Source of the DNA: an uncultured Clostridia bacterium
Lineage (GTDB): Bacteria; Bacillota; Clostridia; Christensenellales; Borkfalkiaceae
NCBI GenBank assembly: GCA_934272745.1
Contig: CAKQSI010000008.1
Location: 1-64,000, forward strand
Reading direction: 5' to 3'
DNA length: 64,000 nucleotides
Shown: positions 51,719 to 60,267 of the stretch, piece after piece
Layout of the letters: every line of letters starts with the position of its first letter
Position numbering within the stretch: position 1 is the stretch's first letter
Position numbers and translations under genes: made by a program
Notes under the pieces: model-generated
What the model saw: the letters and a program-made list of their open reading frames with translations, nothing else
The model's database searches: none
What the model was told of the DNA's origin: nothing

Positions 51719-52498
51719 ATGAAACTGGTCATTAAAATAGGCACTTCCACCCTGACGCACCCCACCGGACTGATGGACGTAAGAAAGGTCACCACGCTTT
51801 GCCGTGTGATTTCCGACCTGAAGAACGCGGGACACGAGATCGTGCTGGTTTCCTCCGGCGCAATCGGCATGGGCGTCGGAAAACTGCACCTTGCGGAGCG
51901 CCCCACCGACATTCCCACCAAACAGGCGGCGGCTGCCGTCGGACAGTGCGAACTGATGGACGTATACGACCGCATGTTCGGCGAATATCACCACACCGTG
52001 GCGCAGATTTTGCTTACCAACGACGACTTTACGCACGAAGACCGCCACACCAACTTTACCAACACGCTGAACAGACTTCTTTCCCTCGGCGCCCTGCCCA
52101 TCATCAACGAAAACGACACCGTTGCGACGGGCGAAATCAAACTGGGCGACAACGACACCCTTTCCGCCTTAGTTGCGATCAGCGTGAAAGCCGACCTTTT
52201 GGTGCTTTTATCCGACGTGGACGGGTTATACACCGCCGATCCGCGGAAGGATCCGCACGCAACGCTGGTTCAGGAAGTTTCCGGCGTCACTTCCGCTTTG
52301 GAACAAACTGCCGGCAGCGCAGGAAGCGCGCGCGGCACGGGCGGCATGAAGACCAAACTTTCCGCAGCAAAACTCTGCAACGAAAAGGGTATCACGGTGG
52401 CGCTGATTTCGGGCGATCACCCCGACCTGCTATATGACGCGGTGGAAGGCAAGTCCTTCCGCGGCACGCGCTTTTTGGCGGAAGGAGCAGCAAAATGA
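51719..52498 (+). CDS. proB: Glutamate 5-kinase, PUA-less
   Basis: First step of proline synthesis. 259 residues, an amino-acid-kinase domain only: KLVIKIGTSTLT at the start, VSSGAIGMG (about 43-51), INENDTVAT and LGDNDTLSALVA (about 129-151), GGMKTKLSAA (about 208-217). The ~100-residue C-terminal PUA domain of enteric ProB is absent, as in several Firmicutes. Start chosen at 51719 (AAAGGA upstream); ATG at 51698 is the alternative. Overlaps proA by four bases. Confidence 0.94.
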   Translation: MKLVIKIGTSTLTHPTGLMDVRKVTTLCRVISDLKNAGHEIVLVSSGAIGMGVGKLHLAERPTDIPTKQAAAAVGQCELMDVYDRMFGEYHHTVAQILLTNDDFTHEDRHTNFTNTLNRLLSLGALPIINENDTVATGEIKLGDNDTLSALVAISVKADLLVLLSDVDGLYTADPRKDPHATLVQEVSGVTSALEQTAGSAGSARGTGGMKTKLSAAKLCNEKGITVALISGDHPDLLYDAVEGKSFRGTRFLAEGAAK

Positions 52499-53757
52499 GA
52501 GACCAGACGCTTGCCCTTCTGATCCGCGCAAAAGCCGCGCGGACGGAACTATCCTGCCTTTCCCCCGAAAAAAAGAACGAGGCGCTGCTTGCGATCGCCG
52601 ACGCTCTGGAAAAGAACGCAGACGCCATTCTTGCGGCAAACGCCGAAGACGTCGAAGCCGCGCGCGCTACTTTGGGCGCGGTCATGACCGATCGCCTGCT
52701 GCTGACGAAGGAACGCGTCGTTTCCATGGCGCAGGGCGTGCGGGAAGTCGCCGCGCTGTCCGACCCGGTCGGTCGCGTTCTTTCGGAAACCACGGCAAAA
52801 AACGGGCTGCAAATTCAAAAGATTTCGGTGCCGTTCGGCGTCGTCGCCGTCATTTACGAAAGCCGCCCCAACGTCACTTCGGACGCGGCGGCGCTGCTCT
52901 TAAAAAGCGGCAACGTCTGCGTTTTAAAATGCGGTAAAGAAGCCTTCCGTTCGGCGCACGCCGTCGTTTCCGCCATGCGGGGCGCCCTGACTTCCTGCGG
53001 GCTGAACCCCGACTTCATCAACCTGCCAACCGACCCCTCGCGGGAAACGGCGACAGAACTGATGACCGCAACGGGCTATATCGACCTGCTTATTCCCCGC
53101 GGCGGCGCGGGACTCATCCGCTCGTGTGTGGAAAACGCCACGGTGCCCTGTATCGAAACGGGCACGGGTATCTGCCACGTTTACGTGGACGAAAAGGCGG
53201 ACGTCGATAAAGCGCTTGCTATCGTCGAAAACGCCAAGGCTTCCCGCCCGTCGGTCTGCAACGCGGAAGAAGTATTGCTTGTCCACCGCAATATCGCGGC
53301 GGCATTTTTGCCCCGCTTAAAGAGGAATCTGACCGCGGGACGGAAATCGCGCGGACTTATCCCGGTGGAACTTCGCCTTTCCGAAAGCGCGCGGGAATTT
53401 ATTTCCGGCACGCCGGCAGGCGAAAAAGATTTCGACACCGAGTTTTTAGATTACGTCTTAGCGGTAAAAGTGGTGGATTCTTTAGGCGAAGCAATCCGGG
53501 AAATCGGGCTGCATTCCACCCACCACAGCGACGCCATCGTGACCGAGGACAAGGATAGTGCGGAGCGCTTCCTTGCTTTGGTGGACAGCGCCGCGGTGTA
53601 CTGGAACGCTTCCACCCGCTTTACGGACGGGGGCGAATTCGGCAAAGGGTGCGAAATCGGCATTTCCACCCAAAAACTGCACGCCCGCGGCCCCATGGGG
53701 TTAGAGGAAATGAACACGTATAAATACGTCGTCCGCGGCAACGGGCAGGTGCGCTGA
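52495..53757 (+). CDS. proA: Glutamate-5-semialdehyde dehydrogenase (gamma-glutamyl phosphate reductase)
   Basis: Second step of proline synthesis, NADPH-dependent. 420 residues. Conserved FGVVAVIYESRPNVTSDAAALLLKSGN (114-140), IPRGGAGLI (200-208), ETGTGICHVYVD (221-232) and catalytic Cys255 in PSVCNAEE. C-terminal FTDGGEFGKGCEIGISTQKLHARGPMGLEEMNTYKY is diagnostic. ATGA overlap with proB indicates coupling, allowing transfer of the labile phosphate intermediate. Confidence 0.97.
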   Translation: MRDQTLALLIRAKAARTELSCLSPEKKNEALLAIADALEKNADAILAANAEDVEAARATLGAVMTDRLLLTKERVVSMAQGVREVAALSDPVGRVLSETTAKNGLQIQKISVPFGVVAVIYESRPNVTSDAAALLLKSGNVCVLKCGKEAFRSAHAVVSAMRGALTSCGLNPDFINLPTDPSRETATELMTATGYIDLLIPRGGAGLIRSCVENATVPCIETGTGICHVYVDEKADVDKALAIVENAKASRPSVCNAEEVLLVHRNIAAAFLPRLKRNLTAGRKSRGLIPVELRLSESAREFISGTPAGEKDFDTEFLDYVLAVKVVDSLGEAIREIGLHSTHHSDAIVTEDKDSAERFLALVDSAAVYWNASTRFTDGGEFGKGCEIGISTQKLHARGPMGLEEMNTYKYVVRGNGQVR

Positions 53758-53928
53758 GGGGCAGCCCTCGCCGGTTTTCCGAATATGCATTTTACCGCCG
53801 TATCCGAAGCGGCAAAACCTATCAAAAAAAACGAGATTAAGCAACTTTTTTAAAACACCACGCGCGGAATCTTTGCGGTCGCTAAATCCGCCCGCGTCCG
53901 CGATATTTCAGACAAAAAAGGAGAAATT

Positions 53929-54723
53929 ATGCGTTACGAACTGGCATTTTTCGGCTGCGGCAACATGGGCGGCACCCTGCTTGCCGCGGCGGCAAAAACC
54001 GTTGACGGCAAAAAAATCGCGGCGATCGACCCCGATAAAACCAAAACGGCGCACTTCGCCGCCCTTTGCGGCGCTGCGGAAGAAGACGCGCTTTCCGCCG
54101 CAAAAGAATGTCGCTTTTTCGTCATCGGCGTCAAACCGCAGGCGTACGAACCGGCGCTTCGCCCCCTGTTTTCCGTCCTTTCCGGGCGGAAAGACCTTAC
54201 CGCCATTACCATGGGCGCGGGCGTTTCGGTGAATGCGGTGAAAAAATTGACCGGTTGCGATTCGGTCATCCGCATCATGCCCAACACCCCGGCCGCCGTC
54301 GGAAAAGGCGTAATTTTATACTGCGCGGACGGCGTGGACGAAGATGCGGTTGCCGCCTTCACGCGCGATTTTGCCGCGGCAGGCGACCTTGTCCCGGTCA
54401 AAGAAACGGAGATCGACGCTGCTTCCGCGCTTACCGGCTGCGGTCCCGCGTTTTGCTATTTGTTTATCGAAGCGCTTGCCGACGCCGCCGTGGAATGCGG
54501 CATTCCGCGCGCCACTGCCCTGCGCTTTGCCGCAGAAACGGTGGAGGGTTCCGCCGCAATGGCGAAAGAATTCGGCAACCCCGCCGCGCTGAAAGACGCC
54601 GTTTGCAGCCCGGGCGGAACCACGATCGCCGGGGTGCACGCCTTGGAACAGGGCGCCTTCCGCGCAACGACCATGAACGCCGTCGTCGCCGCCTATCAAA
54701 AAACGCTTGCGTTGAAAAAGTAA
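53929..54723 (+). CDS. proC: Pyrroline-5-carboxylate reductase
   Basis: Final step of proline synthesis. 264 residues: N-terminal FFGCGNMGGTLLA dinucleotide fold, VKPQAYEP (about 65-72), RIMPNTPAAVGKG (about 119-131), ALTGCGPAFCYLFIEALADAAV (about 167-188), and SPGGTTIAGVHALEQGAFRATTMNAV (about 226-251). Separated from proA by 171 bases with no clear promoter; AAAGGAG is eight bases before the ATG. Confidence 0.96.
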   Translation: MRYELAFFGCGNMGGTLLAAAAKTVDGKKIAAIDPDKTKTAHFAALCGAAEEDALSAAKECRFFVIGVKPQAYEPALRPLFSVLSGRKDLTAITMGAGVSVNAVKKLTGCDSVIRIMPNTPAAVGKGVILYCADGVDEDAVAAFTRDFAAAGDLVPVKETEIDAASALTGCGPAFCYLFIEALADAAVECGIPRATALRFAAETVEGSAAMAKEFGNPAALKDAVCSPGGTTIAGVHALEQGAFRATTMNAVVAAYQKTLALKK

Positions 54724-55388
54724 TCTCTTGATGGCAAGCGGGCTTATCCTTTTGCAGCCGTGCGCATCATTACCTTTTGCCATATCACGCAAGCGCTTGC
54801 CCTCTGCGATCTGCGCAACATGGTTGCACATTTCGCGTCCGGTAGCGCCGGTTCTTCCCCGTGATAATCGGCGCGACGACATTTTTGACTTCTGCTGTCG
54901 GCGGCGGAGGCTTTGATCTGCCCGCCCGAAGCGCCCTGCGTATCTTACTTTAACCATAGCCGATTCGTTTTCAACACAACAAAATTATATATTGTAAACG
55001 GGGGCGCCGCCGCAGAATATTCTGCGGCGGCGCCCCTCTCAAAATCCTTTTTGATAAAACGCAAAATAGAACATTTGCCTTTCCTGCAGATCAACTTTAA
55101 CCGGGTTCCCCCTAAACTTTACGTTCAAAATCCCGAACGACCTCTGTATCTCCGCCGGACACTCCGGACGGTTACATTTTTCTGCCCCGGCGTTTGGCGC
55201 CGACCGGATTTCCTGCCGCGACAACCGACCACCCAAAAAAATCTTCATTCCGACGACCGCACACTTTTCTCAATGGTATTATTTCAATGGCAAGACAGGC
55301 TTAAAAATTTTTCCGTCGGACGCCGAAAGCAGCCGCCCGAAACCGTTTTTTTGCAAACGGTATGCCAAAAACAAGTTTCTTTTGCCGG
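54724..55388. other. Spacer with a perfect 36-bp palindrome
   Basis: No gene supported in this 665-base stretch. 55001-55036 is a perfect palindrome (half GGGGCGCCGCCGCAGAAT) able to form an 18-bp stem and probably terminates proC or the convergent small gene; no U-tract follows. A minus-strand frame continuing from antisense of proC through 54724-54957 has a protein-like stretch (EMCNHVAQIAEGKRLRDM) but no start signal or known family. Confidence 0.6.
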
Positions 55389-55649
55389 CTATTCTCCGTA
55401 CCGCCGTGCAATCAGCGCGGCGTAAACCTCGCCGCTTGCTACCACAAATCGCTCCACGCCGTCTGCCGTTTTTACGCGGAACCCCGCAACAAACCCGGCG
55501 CAATTCTCCCGCTCCGCGCCTGCGGGGAAACGGCAATCTGCGCCGCGGAGGTCGGCTTTCAATAGTTCCTTGCCCGCCAAAACATACCGCCCCATTTTCT
55601 TACTGATTAAAGCCAGAACTTCCGCTCGGCTTTCCTTACCGGATTTCAT
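55389..55649 (-). CDS. Small hypothetical protein
   Basis: 86 residues, soluble, alpha/beta, with SRAEVLALISKKMGRYVLAG at the N-terminus and a Val/Ala-rich C-terminal half (FVAGFRVKTADGVERFVVASGEVYAALIARR). Three cysteines at most. Well-placed GGAGG before the ATG at 55649 and a divergent regulator gene 95 bases away support it. No family recognised; because it shares a control region with the XRE gene it is probably that protein's main target. Confidence 0.65.
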   Translation of the reverse strand: MKSGKESRAEVLALISKKMGRYVLAGKELLKADLRGADCRFPAGAERENCAGFVAGFRVKTADGVERFVVASGEVYAALIARRYGE

Positions 55650-55667
55650 CCCTTTCCTCCGCTATCT

Positions 55668-55725
55668 GATACATTAAATGTATCTAATGCCATTCTATTA
55701 TACATAATCTGTATAATGAAGTCAA
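55668..55725. promoter_or_regulatory. Divergent promoter region with operators
   Basis: Minus-strand promoter: TTGACT (55720-55725), 17 bp, TATAAT (55697-55702). A plus-strand TATAAT (55712-55717) lies within that spacer. The two -10 boxes form an inverted repeat ATTATAC-7-GTATAAT (55697-55717). A separate perfect 17-bp palindrome GATACATTAAATGTATC (55668-55684) sits at the minus-strand start site, a likely operator for the XRE protein. Confidence 0.7.
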
Positions 55726-55744
55726 ACAAACGGAGGGGGCGGGC

Positions 55745-55966
55745 ATGAACATCGTCACGAAAGAGGACGTGGGCGGAAAACTGAAAGAGCGCCGCCTGCA
55801 ACTCGGAATGACCCAACGGCAAGTTGCAAGCGCGGTCGGCATGGCGCAGCCCGTTTATCAGCGGCTGGAATCGGGCAAGTTTGAATGCAGTTACGCGCAA
55901 CTTTTTCTGCTTTGCAGACTGTTCGATCTGTCTGCGGATTATTTGTTGGGGCTGAGCGATTATTGA
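55745..55966 (+). CDS. XRE/Cro-type HTH regulator
   Basis: 73 residues, a single helix-turn-helix domain: GGKLKERRLQLGMTQRQVASAVGMAQPVYQRLESGKF (10-46), then a SYAQLFLLCRLFDLSADYLLGLS dimerisation tail typical of small Cro/CI-type proteins. GGAGG is 9 bases upstream. Divergent from the 86-residue gene; probably autoregulatory. Confidence 0.85.
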   Translation: MNIVTKEDVGGKLKERRLQLGMTQRQVASAVGMAQPVYQRLESGKFECSYAQLFLLCRLFDLSADYLLGLSDY

Positions 55967-56156
55967 TTCGCCTGCCCTTTTTTGTTTTCCGCTTTTTCGC
56001 AGCCCTCTTTACCGCAATTATTCTTCCTCATCGTAAAAAATTGATCCTTTCCTGAAACAATTTTCCGATTTTTGCCTATACGTCCTGCAAAATCCGGAAC
56101 GTTGCAATTCTGAAAAGTTTATTTTTCCGCTTTTTCCGAAAAACCGCATAATTTAA

Positions 56157-56194
56157 GCCGGGGCTTGCCATAAGGCAAGCCCCGGCTTTTTTTT
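56157..56194. terminator. Terminator between convergent genes
   Basis: 13-bp perfect stem GCCGGGGCTTGCC / GGCAAGCCCCGGC (56157-56169, 56174-56186), loop ATAA, then eight T on the plus strand; on the minus strand only TTAAATT follows. Ends the HTH transcript and probably the rsmI transcript. Confidence 0.85.
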
Positions 56195-56214
56195 AAGTCC
56201 TTTTTGTCCGTCCT

Positions 56215-57018
56215 TTATTCTCCCTCTTCTTTTACCGTATAGCGGTAAAGCGAACTTTTCGGCACGCCGCGTTCCTTTGCCACTTTTTTCAGGGCGTCCA
56301 TCTTGCTCATGCCCGAAGCGATCAGCGTTTCGATCTCCTCTTTTTCCCCGATTTCGGGGGACGTATCGCGTTTTTTTGCACCTTCCACAATCAAAACGTA
56401 TTCCCCGCGGGCGTCCGGACAGCCTTGGGAAAGGAGAAATTCCTTCGCTTCCTCGTGGATCTTGGTGATTTCGCGCACGGCGGCGGCGCGGCGCTCGCCA
56501 AACGCTTCGTAAAGGGCTTTGACGGTGCTTTCCACGTCCTGCGGGGCGCAATAGAAGATGAGATTTGCTCTTTCCCCCGCAAGGGAAGCAAGCGCTTCCC
56601 GCCGATCCTTTTTCTTGTCCGGCAAAAAGCCGAAAAACAAAAACGGGGCGGAAAAACCGGAAAGTATCAGTGCCGGCACGAACGCCGTCGTCCCCGGAAT
56701 GACGGTAAACGGCAGCCCCTCTTCCTTCAGCCGCGCGACCAGCACGGCGCCGGGGTCGGAAACGAGCGGCATGCCCGCGTCCGAGATTAGCGCGACTTCT
56801 TTCCCCTCTCTAAGGAGCGCAAGCACGCGTTCGGTCGCTTCCCTCTCGTTGAATTTGTGGTAGGCGACGAGCGGCTTTTTGATCTCGTAAAAATTGAGCA
56901 GTTTTAAGGAATGGCGGGTGTCTTCGCACAGAATGACGTCCGCTTTTTTCAACGTTTCCAGCGCGCGGAGCGTAATATCGCCTAAATTTCCGATGGGCGT
57001 TCCTACAACGTAGAGCAT
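56215..57018 (-). CDS. rsmI: 16S rRNA (cytidine-1402-2'-O)-methyltransferase
   Basis: 267 residues of the tetrapyrrole-methylase fold. LYVVGTPIGNLGDITLRALETLKKADVILCEDTRHS (2-37) is the family signature; SDAGMPLVSDPG (79-90) and PGTTAFVPALILSG (about 108-121) complete the SAM site. The C-terminal MDALKKVAKERGVPKSSLYRYTV helix is the RsmI-specific end. Start overlaps the upstream trmN6-like gene by 16 bases. Order trmN6-rsmI is conserved in Firmicutes. Confidence 0.96.
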   Translation of the reverse strand: MLYVVGTPIGNLGDITLRALETLKKADVILCEDTRHSLKLLNFYEIKKPLVAYHKFNEREATERVLALLREGKEVALISDAGMPLVSDPGAVLVARLKEEGLPFTVIPGTTAFVPALILSGFSAPFLFFGFLPDKKKDRREALASLAGERANLIFYCAPQDVESTVKALYEAFGERRAAAVREITKIHEEAKEFLLSQGCPDARGEYVLIVEGAKKRDTSPEIGEKEEIETLIASGMSKMDALKKVAKERGVPKSSLYRYTVKEEGE

Positions 57019-57707
57019 TGGTTGACCTCCGTAGGTTCGATTTTCAAGCCGACTTTGCCGCCGTACACCCCCTCGATCAGGGCAAGGTAGGGCTCTCCGC
57101 CCTCTTTTCGGGTCAGAAAGCGCAGGCGTTTGGGTTCGATTTTCGCGCGGCGAAGTTCATAGCAAACTTCCGCAAGGCGATCGGTCGGGTAACATACGGC
57201 GAATCTGCCGCCGAAACGCAACGCTTTTGCGGCGACGTCCGCGATCTCGGAAAGCGTGATACAAAGTTCTTTTTTTGCCACCGCAGCGCTTGCGGTACTC
57301 TTTTTTTCGCCTTGTTCCACCTTAAAATACGGGGGATTACACACCACAAGATCGTATTTCCCGCGGATCTCCTCCCCTAAATCCTGCAACCTGGTGCAGA
57401 CGGCGGTCACGCGCGAGGATTCTCCGTTCAGCACGATGCTTTTTTCCGCCATAGCGGAAAGGGCGGGCTGCATTTCGTACAGGGTGAGCGCCGAAATTTT
57501 TTCGCCGTGCAAGGTCAGAAGGTGCAGCCCCACGATGCCGGAACCCGCACAAAAGTCGGCGACCCGGTCGCCCTTTTTCACCCGCGCGAAACGGGAAAGC
57601 GCCACCGCGTCACTGGTAAAGCGGTAGTGCTTGGTACTTTGCACGATAACTTTTCCCTCGCCGAGCGCCTCTATTCGCTCGGTAGATAGCAGCGTTACTT
57701 TTTCCAT
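57003..57707 (-). CDS. trmN6: tRNA1(Val) adenine-37 N6-methyltransferase-like protein
   Basis: 234 residues. Class I SAM motif DFCAGSGIVGLHLL (51-64) and catalytic NPPYFKV (124-130), with the short N-terminal QSTKHYRFTSDAVAL segment of the TrmN6/YabB group. Substrate assigned from family and locus (YabB is next to rsmI in Bacillus). Ribosome site is weak (AGAGA). The 5' end (start region plus upstream) is part of a threefold tandem repeat at 57680-57857, so decoy start regions lie upstream. Confidence 0.85.
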   Translation of the reverse strand: MEKVTLLSTERIEALGEGKVIVQSTKHYRFTSDAVALSRFARVKKGDRVADFCAGSGIVGLHLLTLHGEKISALTLYEMQPALSAMAEKSIVLNGESSRVTAVCTRLQDLGEEIRGKYDLVVCNPPYFKVEQGEKKSTASAAVAKKELCITLSEIADVAAKALRFGGRFAVCYPTDRLAEVCYELRRAKIEPKRLRFLTRKEGGEPYLALIEGVYGGKVGLKIEPTEVNQCSTL

Positions 57708-57857
57708 AGTTTCTCTTCGCCGGTGCGGCAACTCGCCCGCCCGGTAGGCAGTGTTATTTTTCCGCAATATATGTCCGCGCGAAAACTCGCCCGCCCGGTA
57801 GATAGTGGCGTCGTTTTCTCCATAACGTATTTTCGTCCGCGCGGCAACTCGCCTGCT
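57680..57857. repeat. Threefold duplication of the trmN6 5' region
   Basis: Units starting CGGTAG at 57680, 57742 and 57796 (lengths 62, 54, 62), ending at CGGTGGGCGG 57858. The first contains codons 1-9 of trmN6 plus its leader; the third keeps a CCATAACG-type start and would encode MEKTTPLSTGR, close to the real MEKVTLLSTER. Consensus tail: GGCAACTCGCCCGCC. Confidence 0.85.
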
Positions 57858-57984
57858 CGGTGGGCGGACGTCCGTTTTATAAACGGCTTCTGCCGATCCG
57901 ATTTAAAAGCCGCAGCCGTTTTCCCCGGACAAGCAAAGGGGCGGCACGAAAAATCATCGTGCCGCCGCCTCGCGTAAACGAAAC

Positions 57985-58158
57985 TTATTCGGGTTTGGAA
58001 ATCGCTCCGACAGGGCAACCTTCGGCGCACGCGCCGCATTCGATGCACTCGTCCGGATTGATCTGATACTGGGTATCACCTTCGCTGATAGCGCTGACGG
58101 GGCAGCCCGCTGCGCACGCACCGCAAGAGATGCAGGCGTCACTGATCTGATAGGCCAT
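57985..58158 (-). CDS. 2[4Fe-4S] ferredoxin
   Basis: 57 residues, clostridial type. Two Cx2Cx2CxxxCP motifs: CISCGACAAGCP (9-20) and CIECGACAEGCP (38-49), related by internal duplication. Carries low-potential electrons in the cytoplasm. ATG at 58158 with GGAGG nine bases upstream. Inserted in the ricT-to-trmN6 interval where Bacillus has yabA. Confidence 0.97.
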   Translation of the reverse strand: MAYQISDACISCGACAAGCPVSAISEGDTQYQINPDECIECGACAEGCPVGAISKPE

Positions 58159-58188
58159 CGTAAATTCCTCCTGTTAAAAATTTTGACG

Positions 58189-58302
58189 TTATGACGTTGC
58201 GAAATGCTCTTTCCCGGCGCGGCAGTTGCCGCAGGACGGAAAGCCTTTCGCAAGATCTTCCTCTTGATTGCCGCAGCGCTTACACGAGCCGCCGACAGGC
58301 AA
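58189..58302 (-). CDS. Possible 37-residue zinc-ribbon ORF or remnant
   Basis: From a TTG at 58302 the frame reads LPVGGSCKRCGNQEEDLAKG and ends GNCRAGKEHFATS-stop at 58189, with CKRC (7-10) and CGNC (24-27): a CxxC-13-CxxC zinc-ribbon pattern. No ribosome site precedes TTG. A 43-bp tandem duplication (58268-58310, 58311-58353) repeats its 5' end with the second cysteine changed to Arg and a stop. It may be a gene fragment, or chance. Confidence 0.35.
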   Translation of the reverse strand: MPVGGSCKRCGNQEEDLAKGFPSCGNCRAGKEHFATS

Positions 58303-58353
58303 GTTATCAATTGCCGCGGCGCTTACACGAGCCGCCGGCAGGCAACTTTATAG
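58268..58353. repeat. 43-bp tandem duplication
   Basis: TTGCCGCAGCGCTTACACGA-type unit at 58268 and again at 58311; about 38 of 43 bases agree. Between ferredoxin and ricT. Confidence 0.85.
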
Positions 58354-58397
58354 AATTATATCACAAACCTTTGAAAAAAGATAGCGTTTTTCGGGGA

Positions 58398-59291
58398 TTA
58401 GTCCAAAATTTCTTTCAGTTCGTCGCTGATTTTTTCCTCGTCGTCGCCCTTTTGCGGTTTTCCTTTGCGGTTTTCTTCTTTTTTGAGAACCTTGAGATCC
58501 GCCGCGGGAAAATCGCGATAGACTTCGCTGCCGTCTTTCTGCACCAGTTTGACGCGCGTGATCAGCTTTAACATATTGTTGGAAACGACGGTACCCTTTC
58601 CCTCCGGGGTCTGCACCTCGCTGCCGGTTTTGGGCATTTTTTTATAAACTTCGCTGTAATATTCGTTTTCGTATTCCAGACAGCACATCAACCTGCCGCA
58701 AAGCCCGCTGATTTTACCGGGATTGAGCGAAAGCCCCTGCGTTTTTGCCATTTTGATGGAAACTTTTTTGAAATCCTGCAAAAAGGAGGAGCAGCAGCAC
58801 GGTCTGCCGCAGGGAGCGATGCCGCCCAGCATTTTGGCTTCGTCCCGAATGCCCACCTGTCTTAATTCGATCCGGATACGGAACGCGGACGCAAGGTCGC
58901 GCACCAGTTCGCGGAAGTCCACTCTGCCGTCGGCGGTAAAATAAAAAATGATCTTGCTGCCGTCGAACGTGTACTCGCAGTCGATCAACTTCATATCCAG
59001 TCCGCGCTGGCGGATTTTTTCCGCGGCAAGGCGCATGGCTTCCGGACGCTTGGCAGCGAATTTTACGCGGTTTTCCTCGTCTTTTTTATTCGCTTTGCGG
59101 ATCACGGGTTTCAGCGGCTGCGTGACTTCCTCGTCGGGAACTTCCCGGACGGGCAGTGCCACGGTGCCGTATTCCACGCCTTTCGCCGTTTCGACGATAA
59201 CGCCTTCCCCCTCCTGATAACCGTCGTTTTTGGGGTCGAAATAATAAATTTTGCCGGCATGCCGGAATTTTACGCCTACGATTTTCGCCAT
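58398..59291 (-). CDS. ricT: RicT/YaaT PSP1-domain protein
   Basis: 297 residues. PSP1 domain with the cysteine-rich signature GIAPCGRPCCCSSFLQDF (about 156-173) and GLCGRLMCCLEYE (about 196-208); in Bacillus the Ric complex (RlbA, YmcA, YaaT) carries [4Fe-4S] clusters through such cysteines and steers RNase Y processing and sporulation. Charged C-terminal tail. Start overlaps the holB end by 16 bases, matching the conserved Firmicute order holB-ricT. Confidence 0.94.
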   Translation of the reverse strand: MAKIVGVKFRHAGKIYYFDPKNDGYQEGEGVIVETAKGVEYGTVALPVREVPDEEVTQPLKPVIRKANKKDEENRVKFAAKRPEAMRLAAEKIRQRGLDMKLIDCEYTFDGSKIIFYFTADGRVDFRELVRDLASAFRIRIELRQVGIRDEAKMLGGIAPCGRPCCCSSFLQDFKKVSIKMAKTQGLSLNPGKISGLCGRLMCCLEYENEYYSEVYKKMPKTGSEVQTPEGKGTVVSNNMLKLITRVKLVQKDGSEVYRDFPAADLKVLKKEENRKGKPQKGDDEEKISDELKEILD

Positions 59292-60265
59292 TGATATTTA
59301 CCCTCCAACAGGTCGAACAGAAACCCGTCCGCAACCATTTGCGGATTGGTGTTGAATTTTAATTGCCGTTTCGCCTCCGCCGTGCGTTCGATCGCGGAAA
59401 TGAGCGCTGCCGGCACAAACGTGAGCGACGCCCTGCCGATTTCCGCCAGGCGATTTTTGTTCATAATCAGTTCCTTATGCCCCGATTTGAACATCAGCGC
59501 GTCGCGCAGAACGATCTCGAACGCGTCGAAAAAGGCACCGAGATTGTTTTTATATTTCATGACGCACGCGGAATAATCCGCCACGTCGCTGCTTTTTTGC
59601 ATATCGGTCATGATGCGGAGCGCCAGCCCTACCATATCCAGGAAACTGTCGTCCGCAACCAGTTTTTTTGCTTTACCGATCATTCCGCCCGAAGAAATGG
59701 CGGCAAGGCGCAACTTTTCGGGGTCGATTCCCTCGTCCGAAAGCGCTTCTACGATCTCGTCCGGAGAGAAATAGGGAATTTCCAGTTTTTTCACGCGCGA
59801 GCGGACGGTGGGCAGCAGCGCGTATTCCGAAGCCGCGATCATTAAAAGCGCGGAAGTTTCGGGCGGTTCTTCCAGCGTTTTTAAGAGTTTATTCTGCGCC
59901 TGCTCGGTCAGTTTGTCCGCGCCGGAAATGACGAACACGCGCAGGTTTCCTTCCACCGGACGCAGAAAACTTTGCGCCACGAGATCGTCCACGTCCGCGG
60001 TCAGTACTTTGCCCTGCTGTGACGAGTCGGGATAAATGGGGCAATCGCCGTATACTTCCTTTTCGATCAGGCGGCAGGGGCGACACTCGCCGCACGCGGT
60101 GCCGTTTTCGCACAGAATCGCCTTGGCGAAGTGCTTGACGTAGGCGCGGTTCATGGTCTCGTCCGGGCTGATCAGGAGATACCCGTGGGAAAGCGATCCC
60201 GCCTTTTTGTCGGAAGCGAAAATGCGGAACGCCGGCGTTTTTTCGAGCAGTTTTTCAAATCGCAT
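59276..60265 (-). CDS. holB: DNA polymerase III delta' subunit
   Basis: Clamp-loader subunit. 329 residues of AAA+ type without an ATPase P-loop, as expected for delta'. HGYLLISPDE and a zinc knuckle CENGTACGECRPC (about 52-64), then IYPDSSQQGKVLTADVDDLVAQSF, VFVISGADKLTEQAQNKLLKTLEEPPE (about 109-135) with the SRVKKL arginine region. Two bases after darA, no separate promoter. Confidence 0.92.
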   Translation of the reverse strand: MRFEKLLEKTPAFRIFASDKKAGSLSHGYLLISPDETMNRAYVKHFAKAILCENGTACGECRPCRLIEKEVYGDCPIYPDSSQQGKVLTADVDDLVAQSFLRPVEGNLRVFVISGADKLTEQAQNKLLKTLEEPPETSALLMIAASEYALLPTVRSRVKKLEIPYFSPDEIVEALSDEGIDPEKLRLAAISSGGMIGKAKKLVADDSFLDMVGLALRIMTDMQKSSDVADYSACVMKYKNNLGAFFDAFEIVLRDALMFKSGHKELIMNKNRLAEIGRASLTFVPAALISAIERTAEAKRQLKFNTNPQMVADGFLFDLLEGKYQWRKS

Positions 60266-60267
60266 GG

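Noticed and set aside
54316..54957. 213-codon minus-strand gene overlapping proC
   Set aside because: Two thirds is antisense of proC; the rest has no ribosome site. A gene remnant cannot be excluded.
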